Shown: piece after piece, positions 24,396 to 32,520 of the stretch
Layout of the letters: every line of letters begins with the position of its first letter
How positions within the stretch are numbered: position 1 is the stretch's first letter
Assembly (NCBI GenBank): GCA_964474355.1
Contig: CAYYSY010000172.1
Coordinates: forward strand, 17,840-81,839
Source: CAYYSY01 sp964474355
Lineage (GTDB): Bacteria; Myxococcota_A; UBA9160; UBA4427
Reading direction: 5' to 3'
Length of the DNA: 64,000 bases
Program-made: the position numbers and the translations under genes
Notes under the pieces: generated by a model
Told to the model about the DNA's origin: nothing
Databases searched by the model: none
The model's input: only the letters and a program-made list of their open reading frames with translations

Positions 24396-25400
24396 ATGAT
24401 TGCAGCGTGCCCGAAGTGCGGAGCCAAGTACCGGGTCGACGAATCCAAGATCGGGGCCGAAGGCGCGCGTCTGCGCTGCGCCAAGTGCCAGGCCGTCTTC
24501 CGGGTGCGCGCGCCCCAGGCCGCGGCTCCCGTGGCAGCCGATCCGGTCGTGGCAGAGACCCCCGCCCCGCCGCCCGTGGCCGAGGCTCCGGCCGCGGCAC
24601 CGCCCCAGGCCGAGGCCGCGGCGCCCCAGGCGGCGGCTCCTGCGACCTCGTCCGACGAGATCGAGATCGACCGTGAGCGCTGCGTGCTCATCGCCGACCC
24701 CGACGAGGCCGCCGGCAAGACCACCGCGAGCGCGGTCGCGAGCTGGGGCCTGCAGCCGCTGCTCGTGCACGATGGCGTCGAGGCGATGATGACGATCCAG
24801 CGCGAGCTGCCCTCCGCCGTGGTGCTCGACGCGGCGCTCCCGAAGATGTTCGGCTTCCAGATCTGCGAGGTGATGAAGCGCAACGAGAGCCTGAGCGGCA
24901 TCAGGGTCGTGCTCGTCGGCGCGATCCACAACGAGGAGCGCTATCGCCGGCCGCCGTCCGAGATGTATGGGGCCGACGTCTACCTCGAGCAGCCCGACCT
25001 GCCCGACGGCCTGAAGCCGCTGCTGCAGCAGTTCGGTCTGCCGGTGGACGGTGCGCCCGCGACGGCCCCCGTGTCGTCGATGCCGGAGCCCGCGGCCGCA
25101 CCGGTAGCCGCGGCCGCGGCGCCTGCGGCCGCGCCGGAGCCCGCCGCCGACCCGGCGCTCGCCGAAGAGCGCGAGAAGGCCGAGCGGCTCGCGCGCATCA
25201 TCGTGTCGGACATCGTCCTCTATCAGGGCGAGAAGTTCGATCAGGCCATCGCGGCTGGCAACGTGCTGGAGTCGCTCGATAGTGAAGTCGAGGAGGGGCG
25301 CAAGCTCTTCCGCCAGCGCATCGACGAACGGGTACGTGACGAGCGCGACCATCTGACGGACGAGCTCCTGCGCGTGGCCCGGGAGCGAGGCATGCAATGA
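24396..25400 (+). CDS. MJ0042 zinc-ribbon protein with receiver-like domain
   Basis: A 334-residue protein. An N-terminal MJ0042-type zinc ribbon (C5-P-K-C8 and C28-A-K-C31) is followed by an Ala/Pro linker. Then comes a receiver-like domain (about 88-205) with the phosphoacceptor region VVLDAALPKMFGF but with Gln-Pro where receivers have Lys-Pro (YLEQPDLP). A second Ala-rich linker and a C-terminal helical segment (about 250-334) complete it. The ATG at 24396 has GGAAG upstream; an ATG at 24378 is a possible alternative. It overlaps the HEAT gene by 4 bases. Function unknown; such proteins occur in deltaproteobacterial chemosensory loci. Confidence 0.8.
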   Translation: MIAACPKCGAKYRVDESKIGAEGARLRCAKCQAVFRVRAPQAAAPVAADPVVAETPAPPPVAEAPAAAPPQAEAAAPQAAAPATSSDEIEIDRERCVLIADPDEAAGKTTASAVASWGLQPLLVHDGVEAMMTIQRELPSAVVLDAALPKMFGFQICEVMKRNESLSGIRVVLVGAIHNEERYRRPPSEMYGADVYLEQPDLPDGLKPLLQQFGLPVDGAPATAPVSSMPEPAAAPVAAAAAPAAAPEPAADPALAEEREKAERLARIIVSDIVLYQGEKFDQAIAAGNVLESLDSEVEEGRKLFRQRIDERVRDERDHLTDELLRVARERGMQ

Positions 25401-27496
25401 GCGTCGAAGCGAACGATCGCGAACGACAGATCATCCACCACGACCTCGGCAGCCCCGACGAGGAGGTGCGCCGGCTCGCCGTCGAGCGCGTCGCCTGTCT
25501 CGGCGTCGACGAGGCGCTGCCGCCGCTGCTCGATGCGCTCGGCGATGGATCATGGCGCGTGCGCAAGGCCGCCGTGGCACGGCTCGTCGCCATCGAGGCG
25601 GCCGACCACGTCGAGCGCGCACTGATCGAGGCGCTGGCCGACGGCGAGAATCCCGGCCGCCGCAACTCCGCGTTCGAGGCGCTGGTGTCGATGGGGCCGC
25701 GGGTCGTGCCCACTTTGATCGACCACCTCGACTCCGACGACGTCGACGTCCGCAAGCTCATCGTCGACGCCCTCGCGGGCATCGGTGACGTCGTCGCGAC
25801 GCCCACCCTGATCGGGCGACTGAGAGACGACGACCCGAACGTGCGCGCAGCCAGCGCCGACGCGCTCGGCGTCGTCGGTGGACCGGGCGCCGGCGAGGCG
25901 ATGACGCGCTCGGCGATCGACGACACGGAGGACACGCTCGTCCGGCTGTCGGCCTTCCGCGGCCTGGCGCGTATCGAGCACGCCGTGAACGTCGGCGATC
26001 TCGATTCGGCCCTCGAGGACTCCCTGCTGCGGCCGGCGGTCTTCGGGCTGCTCGGCGAGGTCGGTGGGAGCGACGCCATCGGCTGTCTGATCGACGGCCT
26101 GGGCCTCCCGTCCCGATCGTGCCGGGAGGCGGCGATCGGCGCACTGCTCAAGATGCTCGACCGCGGCGAAGGCGAGGCGCGACTCGCGCTCGCGTCGCGA
26201 ATCATCGATGGCGGTCGAAGCCAGGCGGGGCTGATCGAGGCCTGCACCGATCGGCTCCCGGACGCCGATCTGGCGACCCGAATCGTGCTGATCCAGTTCC
26301 TCGGTCTCGTAGGAGATCCATGCTCGGTCGTCCCGATCCTCGAGGCAGGACGTGACGAGGCCATGGAAGAGGTCGCGCAGTCGACGCTCGTCGACTGGGG
26401 CGACGACGCGCTCATCGCGCTCGAGAATGAATGGGATCGCCTCGACCCCGATCTGCGCGGGGCTGCGTGCACGCTGATCGGCCGGGTCGGTGGTGAGCGT
26501 GCGCCGCTGCTGCTCCGCTCGGCGATCGAAGACGCGGATGCATCGCTGCGTGCCGCAGCGGCGCGTGCCATCGGCGATTGTCACTGCGCCGAGCTGATGC
26601 CGCTGCTCGTCGAGCGGCTGGAGAGCGCGGCCCTCGACTGCGACGACGACACCGATGAGGAGCCCGCAGCGATCGTATCCGCTCTCGTCGAGCTCGCTCG
26701 CTGGGATGCCGACGCCGACGCCGGCCTGGTGCCGGACATGGTGTCCCTGCTGGCCGAGCGGCTCGAGACCGCGGAGGACGAGGGGCGCGTGGCCGTCGCC
26801 ACCGTGCTCGGTCGGGTCGGTCGAGCCGAGGACGAGGAGCTGATCGTCCACCTGCTGAAGGACCCCGACCCACAGGTACGCCGCAGCGCGGTGGGCGCGC
26901 TCGCGCGTCTCGAGCCCGGTGCGGCCTCGGAGCCGTTGCGTCTGGCACTCGCCGACGAGTCGGCCATGGTGCGGCTCGCCGCGGCGACCGCGCTCGGCGA
27001 GGCGATGAATACGCAGGTGATCGACGACCTGCACCGGCTGATCCACGACGACGATGCGCGCGTGCGCTCGGCTGCGGTGCGCGGCATCGGCCAGCACGCC
27101 GACCGGGAGCATCTCGCGCCCGAGCGAGCCGTGTCGCTGATCGAGAACGTGCTTTTGGGCGATGCCATGGTGGCGCTCGCTGCCGTCGACGCGCTCGCCG
27201 CAATCGGTGGCTCCCACGCCGCGGAGGCCGCGCTCAAGGTCCTCGAACGCGACGAGCCCGAGCTGGTGCAGTCGGCCGTTGCGTGCATCGGCCGTCACGG
27301 CGACTCGGAGACCGTGGCCGAGCTGCTGCCGATCGTCGCGCACGAGAGCTGGCTGGTGCGGAGCGAAGCGATCCAGACGATGGCCGACAGGCGCGTGGTG
27401 CAGGCGGTGCCCGCGATCCTGCGCCGACTCGAGACCGAGCAGGATTCGTTCGTGCGCGACACGATCCTGCGTGCCCTCAAGAGCCTGGAGGACTGA
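25397..27496 (+). CDS. HEAT-repeat protein in chemosensory operon
   Basis: A 699-residue all-helical protein made of about 18-20 HEAT or PBS-lyase-type repeats throughout. Examples are SPDEEVRRLAVERVACLG, DPDPQVRRSAVGALARL and DDDARVRSAAVRGIG. There is no signal peptide. Such solenoids bind other proteins; position between the zinc-ribbon/receiver gene and cheR implies a scaffold or adaptor in the signalling array (inference). ATG overlapping the upstream stop (ATGA), and TGATG overlap with cheR. Confidence 0.88.
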   Translation: MSVEANDRERQIIHHDLGSPDEEVRRLAVERVACLGVDEALPPLLDALGDGSWRVRKAAVARLVAIEAADHVERALIEALADGENPGRRNSAFEALVSMGPRVVPTLIDHLDSDDVDVRKLIVDALAGIGDVVATPTLIGRLRDDDPNVRAASADALGVVGGPGAGEAMTRSAIDDTEDTLVRLSAFRGLARIEHAVNVGDLDSALEDSLLRPAVFGLLGEVGGSDAIGCLIDGLGLPSRSCREAAIGALLKMLDRGEGEARLALASRIIDGGRSQAGLIEACTDRLPDADLATRIVLIQFLGLVGDPCSVVPILEAGRDEAMEEVAQSTLVDWGDDALIALENEWDRLDPDLRGAACTLIGRVGGERAPLLLRSAIEDADASLRAAAARAIGDCHCAELMPLLVERLESAALDCDDDTDEEPAAIVSALVELARWDADADAGLVPDMVSLLAERLETAEDEGRVAVATVLGRVGRAEDEELIVHLLKDPDPQVRRSAVGALARLEPGAASEPLRLALADESAMVRLAAATALGEAMNTQVIDDLHRLIHDDDARVRSAAVRGIGQHADREHLAPERAVSLIENVLLGDAMVALAAVDALAAIGGSHAAEAALKVLERDEPELVQSAVACIGRHGDSETVAELLPIVAHESWLVRSEAIQTMADRRVVQAVPAILRRLETEQDSFVRDTILRALKSLED

Positions 27497-28431
27497 TGCT
27501 CGAGGGCGGCGCCGCAGGCCTGACCATGACCGACGCCGAGTTCCGCATGTTCTGCGAACTCATCAAGTCGCGTTGTGGGCTGCACTTCGACGAGGACTCC
27601 CGGTTCATCGTCGAGAAGCGCCTCGCGCGCCGCGTGCAGGAGTGCGGCGTGGGCAGCTTCGCCGGCTATCACCTGCTGCTTCGGGACGGCTCCGCCGGTG
27701 ACGAGGAGTTCTCGAACGTCGTCGACACGCTCACGACCAACGAGACGTACTTCTTCCGCGAGCTCGGGCAGATACGTGCCCTCCTGGACGAGATCATCCC
27801 CGATCTGGTCCTGCGCCGGCGAGCCGCGGGCATCGAATCGCCGATCGGCATCTGGTCGGCCGGCTGCTCGAGCGGCGAGGAGCCCTACTCGATCGTCATC
27901 CTCGCGAAGGAGGCGGGCCTGGACGTCGGTCGCGACATCCGCGTCTATGCGTCGGACATCTCGAAGTCGATGCTCCACCGCTCGCGCAGGGGCATCTACC
28001 GCGAGGCTTCCTTCCGCGAGACGAGCCCGTACATCCGTGACAAGTATTTCGACACGAAGGACGGCCAGACGCGGATCTCCGACGACGTGAAGGACCATGT
28101 CGACTTGATTCACCTGAATCTGCTCGATCGAGACAAGATCGCGCTGCTCGGCACGATGGACGTGATCCTCTGCCGCAACGTGATCATCTACTTCGATCTC
28201 GAGACGAAGCAGCGCGTCATCGATACGTTCCACGACAAGCTCAAGCCCGGAGGCTATCTGCTGCTCGGTCACTCCGAGTCGCTCATCAACGTGTCGAGCG
28301 CGTTCGAGCTGAAGCACCTGACCCGCGACCTCGTCTACCGGCGCCCCGTGCCCGGCGAAGAGCGCGAGGATCCGTGGCACACGATCGCCGGCGGTACGGC
28401 GGCCAGCCTCGCACCGGGGAAGGGCCGCTGA
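27496..28431 (+). CDS. cheR: Chemotaxis protein methyltransferase CheR
   Basis: Methylates receptor glutamates with S-adenosylmethionine; 311 residues. The N-terminal helical domain is followed by the SAM-binding fold: IWSAGCSSGEEPYSI (motif I), VYASDISKSML, and CRNVIIYFD. TNETYFFRE is the usual CheR signature. The ATG at 27496 shares a TGATG with the HEAT stop. Pairs with cheB immediately downstream. Confidence 0.96.
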   Translation: MLEGGAAGLTMTDAEFRMFCELIKSRCGLHFDEDSRFIVEKRLARRVQECGVGSFAGYHLLLRDGSAGDEEFSNVVDTLTTNETYFFRELGQIRALLDEIIPDLVLRRRAAGIESPIGIWSAGCSSGEEPYSIVILAKEAGLDVGRDIRVYASDISKSMLHRSRRGIYREASFRETSPYIRDKYFDTKDGQTRISDDVKDHVDLIHLNLLDRDKIALLGTMDVILCRNVIIYFDLETKQRVIDTFHDKLKPGGYLLLGHSESLINVSSAFELKHLTRDLVYRRPVPGEEREDPWHTIAGGTAASLAPGKGR

Positions 28432-29516
28432 TGGATCATCGAAACCTGATTCGCGTGCTCGTGATCGACGACTCGGCGTTCAGCCGGCAGGCGATCACCC
28501 GGATGCTGAGCACCTCGCCGCTCGTCGAGGTGGTCGGCGTGGCCCGCGACGGCGAGGAGGCGATCCACAAGACCCTCGACCTCGAGCCCGATCTGATCAC
28601 CCTCGATCTCGAGATGCCCCGCATGGACGGCTTCACGTTCCTGCGGCTCATCATGTCCAAGCGGCCGACGCCGGTGATGGTGATCAGCGGCCGATCGGGC
28701 GAGGACGACGTCTTCAAGGCGCTCGATCTGGGCGCGGTGGACTTCATCGCGAAGCCGACGCCGCACGCGACACCGGAGCTCCAGACGATCCACCAGGAGC
28801 TGATTCGCAAGGTCCACGCGATTCGCGAGCTGCGCATCGACAAGGTCAAGGACCGCATTCGCAAGGCGCCCCCGGTGCTCTCGCGGCGCCACCGCACGGT
28901 GGCCTCGGTACCGCCCGTCGTCGTGATCGGGTCGTCGACCGGTGGCCCCGCCGCGCTGATGCAGACCTTCGGCGCATTCACCGAGGCGCCGCCATGTGCG
29001 TTCCTCGTCGCCCAGCACATGCCCGAGGGCTTCACCCGCGGCTTCGCCGAGCGCCTCGATCGACTCACACCGTTTTCGGTGAAGGAGGCGAGCGGTGGCG
29101 AGGAGCCCGAGCGCGGCACGGTGCTGATCGCGCCCGGCGGTCGTCACCTCGAGCTCGACGCCGAGCGTGGCCGGATCATCTCGCGGGTCTACCAGAGCCA
29201 GCCGAGCGACAAATACACGCCGTCGGTGGACCGTCTCTTCGAGTCGGCCGCCAAGCACTTCGCGAGCGATCTGCTCGCAGTCGTGCTGACCGGCATGGGC
29301 GACGATGGACGTCAGGGAGCGTTGGCGGTGCGTGAATCAGGCGGGACGGTGATTGCGGAGTCGGAGGAGACGGCAGTGATCTACGGCATGCCCCAGCAGG
29401 TCGTGCGAGCCGGCGCGGCGAATCGCGTACTGCCACTGAACGAGATTCCGACGGCGATCCAATCTGGTGTTGCGCGAGAAACGCAGCGAGCCGGTATGGG
29501 GAGGGATTCCCGATGA
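28431..29516 (+). CDS. cheB: Protein-glutamate methylesterase CheB
   Basis: Response-regulator methylesterase for receptor adaptation; 361 residues. The receiver carries VIDDSAFSRQ and LDLEMPRMDGF (phosphoacceptor near residue 57), with Lys in FIAKPTP. The catalytic domain has the nucleophile loop IGSSTGGPAAL, the His in AQHMPEGF, and the Asp in TGMGDDG. The ATG overlaps the cheR stop (TGATG). Confidence 0.96.
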   Translation: MDHRNLIRVLVIDDSAFSRQAITRMLSTSPLVEVVGVARDGEEAIHKTLDLEPDLITLDLEMPRMDGFTFLRLIMSKRPTPVMVISGRSGEDDVFKALDLGAVDFIAKPTPHATPELQTIHQELIRKVHAIRELRIDKVKDRIRKAPPVLSRRHRTVASVPPVVVIGSSTGGPAALMQTFGAFTEAPPCAFLVAQHMPEGFTRGFAERLDRLTPFSVKEASGGEEPERGTVLIAPGGRHLELDAERGRIISRVYQSQPSDKYTPSVDRLFESAAKHFASDLLAVVLTGMGDDGRQGALAVRESGGTVIAESEETAVIYGMPQQVVRAGAANRVLPLNEIPTAIQSGVARETQRAGMGRDSR

Positions 29517-30346
29517 GCAACGGGGGACGGAACCCGCACGATCGAGGGGAAGCGGTCCTCGCGATCTTCAAGCGCGGCGCCGACTTCATGAAGCAGCTCA
29601 TGGACGAGAACGAGGGGCTGCGGAAGCAGCTCGCGGACGTCCATGGGCGGCAGGAGACCGCGTCCCAGTCGGACAGCGAGTGGGATGCCCTGCGCGTGGA
29701 GTTGGCGGAGAAGATCGAGAACCTGGAAAGCGAGCGTGAGAACATCATGGCTCAGCTGCGCTCGGTGGAGTCGGAGAACCAGCAGTTCGCCGAGCGCTAC
29801 CTCGAGATCGAAGAGGAAAACAACAACCTGGCCAACCTCTACGTGGCCAGCTACCAGCTGCACTCGACCCTCGACCCGAGCGAAGTGCTGAAGGTCATCG
29901 TCGAGATCGTGATCAACCTGATCGGTGCGGAGCTCTTCTGCGTGTACGTGTGTGAGGAGGAGGTCGGCATGCTGAAGCCGGTGGCGAGCGAAGGCTCGCC
30001 GGTTTCGTCCTTCCCGCCGATCCCCCTGGATTCGGGGGCCGTCGGTGAGGCCGTGCAGAGCGGTGACGTGTTCACGGACGATCCGAACCTGGAGCACGGG
30101 GAGGGTGCGGACGCCATCGGCGAGCCCGTCGTCTGCATCCCGCTGCGCGTCGACGAGAAGCCGGTGGGCGCGATCGTGATCCACAGGCTGCTGCAGCAGA
30201 AGGACGGCTTCTCGCCGCTGGACCACGAGCTCTTCACGCTCATGGCGGGTCACGCGGCGACGGCGATCTTCGCATCGCAGCTCTACGCACAGTCCGAGCG
30301 CAAGTTGAACACGATTCAGGGATTCATCGATCTGCTGACCAAGTAG
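29513..30346 (+). CDS. Coiled-coil GAF-domain protein
   Basis: Soluble 277-residue protein. Residues about 20-110 form a coiled coil (heptads in ENIMAQLRSVESENQQFAER). Residues about 115-265 look like a GAF domain (TLDPSEVLKVIVEIVINL, IPLRVDEKPVGAIVIHRL, FTLMAGHAATAIFASQLYA). ATGA overlap with cheB. A ligand or protein sensor that could feed the array; the ligand is unknown. Confidence 0.82.
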   Translation: MSNGGRNPHDRGEAVLAIFKRGADFMKQLMDENEGLRKQLADVHGRQETASQSDSEWDALRVELAEKIENLESERENIMAQLRSVESENQQFAERYLEIEEENNNLANLYVASYQLHSTLDPSEVLKVIVEIVINLIGAELFCVYVCEEEVGMLKPVASEGSPVSSFPPIPLDSGAVGEAVQSGDVFTDDPNLEHGEGADAIGEPVVCIPLRVDEKPVGAIVIHRLLQQKDGFSPLDHELFTLMAGHAATAIFASQLYAQSERKLNTIQGFIDLLTK

Positions 30347-30408
30347 GGTCGAGACGGCTATCCGGGCGCGCCGCATGCGGCCCGGACACAGCGAGTGAGG
30401 AGTTGGCC

Positions 30409-30786
30409 ATGGCGGGACATCGCATTCTGATCGTCGAGGACAGCCCGACGATGCGACAGTTGCTGGTCTTCGCGCTCAAGCGAATGAAGGACGTCGACAT
30501 CGTCGAGGCCCAGGATGGCATGGACGGTCTTCGAAAGGTGACGGGAGACGAGTTCGACCTCGCCTTCGTGGACATCAACATGCCCGTCATGGACGGACTC
30601 AAGCTGATCAGCCTGATCCGGGGCGAGGAGAACCTGGCCTCGATGCCGATCTGCGTGATCACGACCGAAGGCGCCAAGGAGGACCGCGAGCGAGCGCTCT
30701 CCCTCGGCGCCAACGAGTACCTGACGAAGCCGATCCAGGCGAACAAGGTCCTCGCGGTGGCGAAGAGTCTTCTCAAGATCGAGTAG
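30409..30786 (+). CDS. CheY-like response regulator (second)
   Basis: A 125-residue stand-alone receiver: ILIVEDSPTM, FVDINMPVMDG with the phosphoacceptor, VITTEGAKED, and EYLTKPIQ with the Lys. The ATG at 30409 follows GTGAGGAG. Last gene of the chemosensory operon. Two single-domain receivers with one CheA suggest one output regulator and one phosphate sink or second output. Confidence 0.93.
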   Translation: MAGHRILIVEDSPTMRQLLVFALKRMKDVDIVEAQDGMDGLRKVTGDEFDLAFVDINMPVMDGLKLISLIRGEENLASMPICVITTEGAKEDRERALSLGANEYLTKPIQANKVLAVAKSLLKIE

Positions 30787-30814
30787 TGGCTCCGGGTTGG
30801 GCTAGTCTCCCGGG

Positions 30815-31849
30815 GTGCGGGCGTCCAGGCGCCCGCCCCGCCGTGGGACCCCCCGCCCGGGAGCCGGAACCCTGCATCTCGACGCACTCACCAAGGAACT
30901 CTCGAAGGGGACGGTCCGCCCCGCCTACCTGCTCGCCGGCGAAGAGGCGCTCCATCGCGACGATGCCCTCGCCGTCCTCCGCGCGGCCGTCCTCGACGGC
31001 GGCGCGGACGACTTCAACTTCGACAGACTCGACGGTGCCCGCACCACGCCGCAGACCCTGCTCGAGAGCGTCGAGCGGCTGCCGGTGATGGCGACGCGGC
31101 GACTCGTGCTGCTCGTGGAGCCCGATGGCCGCCGCGCCGGCGCGAAGGCCCTGCTCGAGGCGCTGCCCGACGTGGTGAAGTCGCTGCGCGAGCGCGAGGA
31201 GACCGTGCTCGTCGTGACTGCGACGAAGGCCGACAAGCGTTCGCGCTTCTTCAAGTCGTTCGCCGATCCCGCGGCCGTCGTCGAGTGCGACCCGCCCAAG
31301 AACGGCAAGCCGCTCTTCAAGTTCATCGAGGCCGAGGCGAAGCGGCAGGGCATCGAGGTCGAGACCGGCGTGCCCGAGCTGCTCGCCGAGCGCATCGGGC
31401 CGCAGCTGCTGCTGCTGCGCCACGAGCTCGCGAAGGCGAGTCTGCTGGCGGGGCCCGGCGAGGTCGTGACGCGCGCCCACGTCGACGCCTCCGCCGCCCA
31501 GGTGGCCGAGGAGCCGATCTGGGATCTGACCGATGCGATCGGGGAGGGCCGCGGAGGCCAGGCGATCGCACTGCTCGCGCGCCTGCTCGACGGCGGCAAC
31601 GCCGGCGCGCCGCTGCTCGGCGCCCTCGCGAGTCACTTCCGCAAGCTCGCGATGGTGCGAGGCGGCGGCGACGTGCCCGGCCCGCCCTTCGTGAAGCAGA
31701 AGCTCGAGCGCCAGGCGCGCCGCTACACGTCGGCACAGCTGCTCCGCTGCCTGCGCGAGATCCACCACACGGACCTCGCGCTCAAGGGCGTCGGCTCTCT
31801 CCCCGAGGAGATCGCGCTCGAGCGGCTCGTCCTGGGGCTCTCGGGCTGA
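30815..31849 (+). CDS. holA: DNA polymerase III delta subunit
   Basis: Clamp-loader subunit that opens the sliding clamp; 344 residues, about the usual length. Family features: YLLAGEEALHRDDAL in the N-terminal domain, then RRLVLLVEP, and the C-terminal DLALKGVGSLPEEIALERLVL. GTG start at 30815, only about 7 bases past a TAGTCT element (30803-30808), so the mRNA could be nearly leaderless. Convergent with rpsT, a common holA-rpsT pairing. Confidence 0.92.
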   Translation: MRASRRPPRRGTPRPGAGTLHLDALTKELSKGTVRPAYLLAGEEALHRDDALAVLRAAVLDGGADDFNFDRLDGARTTPQTLLESVERLPVMATRRLVLLVEPDGRRAGAKALLEALPDVVKSLREREETVLVVTATKADKRSRFFKSFADPAAVVECDPPKNGKPLFKFIEAEAKRQGIEVETGVPELLAERIGPQLLLLRHELAKASLLAGPGEVVTRAHVDASAAQVAEEPIWDLTDAIGEGRGGQAIALLARLLDGGNAGAPLLGALASHFRKLAMVRGGGDVPGPPFVKQKLERQARRYTSAQLLRCLREIHHTDLALKGVGSLPEEIALERLVLGLSG

Positions 31850-31888
31850 GCGGCGCCCCGGCTCGTCACCGGCGAAGCAATCCGTTCA

Positions 31889-31905
31889 CTCGATCCACGA
31901 TCGAG
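31889..31905. terminator. Hairpin between convergent holA and rpsT
   Basis: Perfect 7-bp stem, arms CTCGATC (31889-31895) and GATCGAG (31899-31905), loop CAC, in the 127-base gap between the two stops. Symmetry would let it serve both strands; T-tracts are weak. Confidence 0.45.
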
Positions 31906-31976
31906 CGGCTGGCTTCGGGCTTTCGGGGTAGGGCAGTGATCCTGGCTCGCACACGGTGCGCGGCGAGCCCCGCGGA

Positions 31977-32246
31977 TCAGCCCTGAGAGAGCGCGTTCAC
32001 GCTGCGTGCGAGACGCGACACCGTGCGGTCGGCGCGGCGCTTCGGGATCACACCCTTGGTCGCAGCCTTGCGGATCGCGCGCTCGGCGGTCTTCAGCTTG
32101 TCCGAGGCGTCGGCGGCGTCGCCGCTGTCGATCGCCAGACGGAGCGCCTTGACGTGGGTGCGCATGCCGCTGCGCACGTGCTGGTTGCGCTTGCGGCGCC
32201 GCTCGGACTGGCGGATGCGCTTCTGTGCGGACTTGTGATGGGCCAA
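31977..32246 (-). CDS. rpsT: Ribosomal protein bS20
   Basis: Small-subunit ribosomal protein, 89 residues, very basic, starting MAHHKSAQKRIRQSERRRKR and containing the family segment SDKLKTAERAIRKAATKGVI. It is convergent with holA and divergent from the TPR membrane-protein gene; a good sigma-70-type promoter lies upstream (32314-32286). Confidence 0.97.
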   Translation of the reverse strand: MAHHKSAQKRIRQSERRRKRNQHVRSGMRTHVKALRLAIDSGDAADASDKLKTAERAIRKAATKGVIPKRRADRTVSRLARSVNALSQG

Positions 32247-32285
32247 CGGCCGTGTCTCCCGTGGGTCTGATCAGATGGGCGGCGC

Positions 32286-32314
32286 ATGTTAGGGCGGGGC
32301 GTCCCGGGTGTCGA
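32286..32314 (-). promoter_or_regulatory. Sigma-70-type promoter for rpsT
   Basis: On the minus strand: -35 TCGACA (32314-32309, 5 of 6 to TTGACA), a 17-base spacer, -10 TAACAT (32291-32286, 4 of 6). The predicted start near 32279 leaves a leader of about 33 nt to the rpsT ATG at 32246. Confidence 0.6.
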
Positions 32315-32357
32315 TGGCCTCTGCCGGGCACGGGACGCCGGGACCGCGAATCGGTCC
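32298..32357. repeat. Clustered short inverted repeats in the rpsT / TPR-protein divergent gap
   Basis: Arms GGCGTCCCG (32298-32306) and CGGGACGCC (32331-32339) form a 9-bp stem. Immediately after, GGACCG (32341-32346) and CGGTCC (32352-32357) form a second hairpin with a CGAAT loop. More GC-rich complementarity continues to about 32430. Possibly a structured leader or a regulator-binding region for the gene starting at 32521. Confidence 0.4.
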
Positions 32358-32520
32358 GGGATGCGCTCGGCCGGGATCCGCCATGGGGCACCCGACACCG
32401 GGACCCGGCCCCATCGGCAGGCACGGCCCCCCGGGGCTTCGGTGCTTCGCGCACTCCAGCAGCGGTGCCGGTTCGCCGATACGCAGGTCGAACGCGTTCG
32501 CCTCGGAGGGATCGTTCGTT

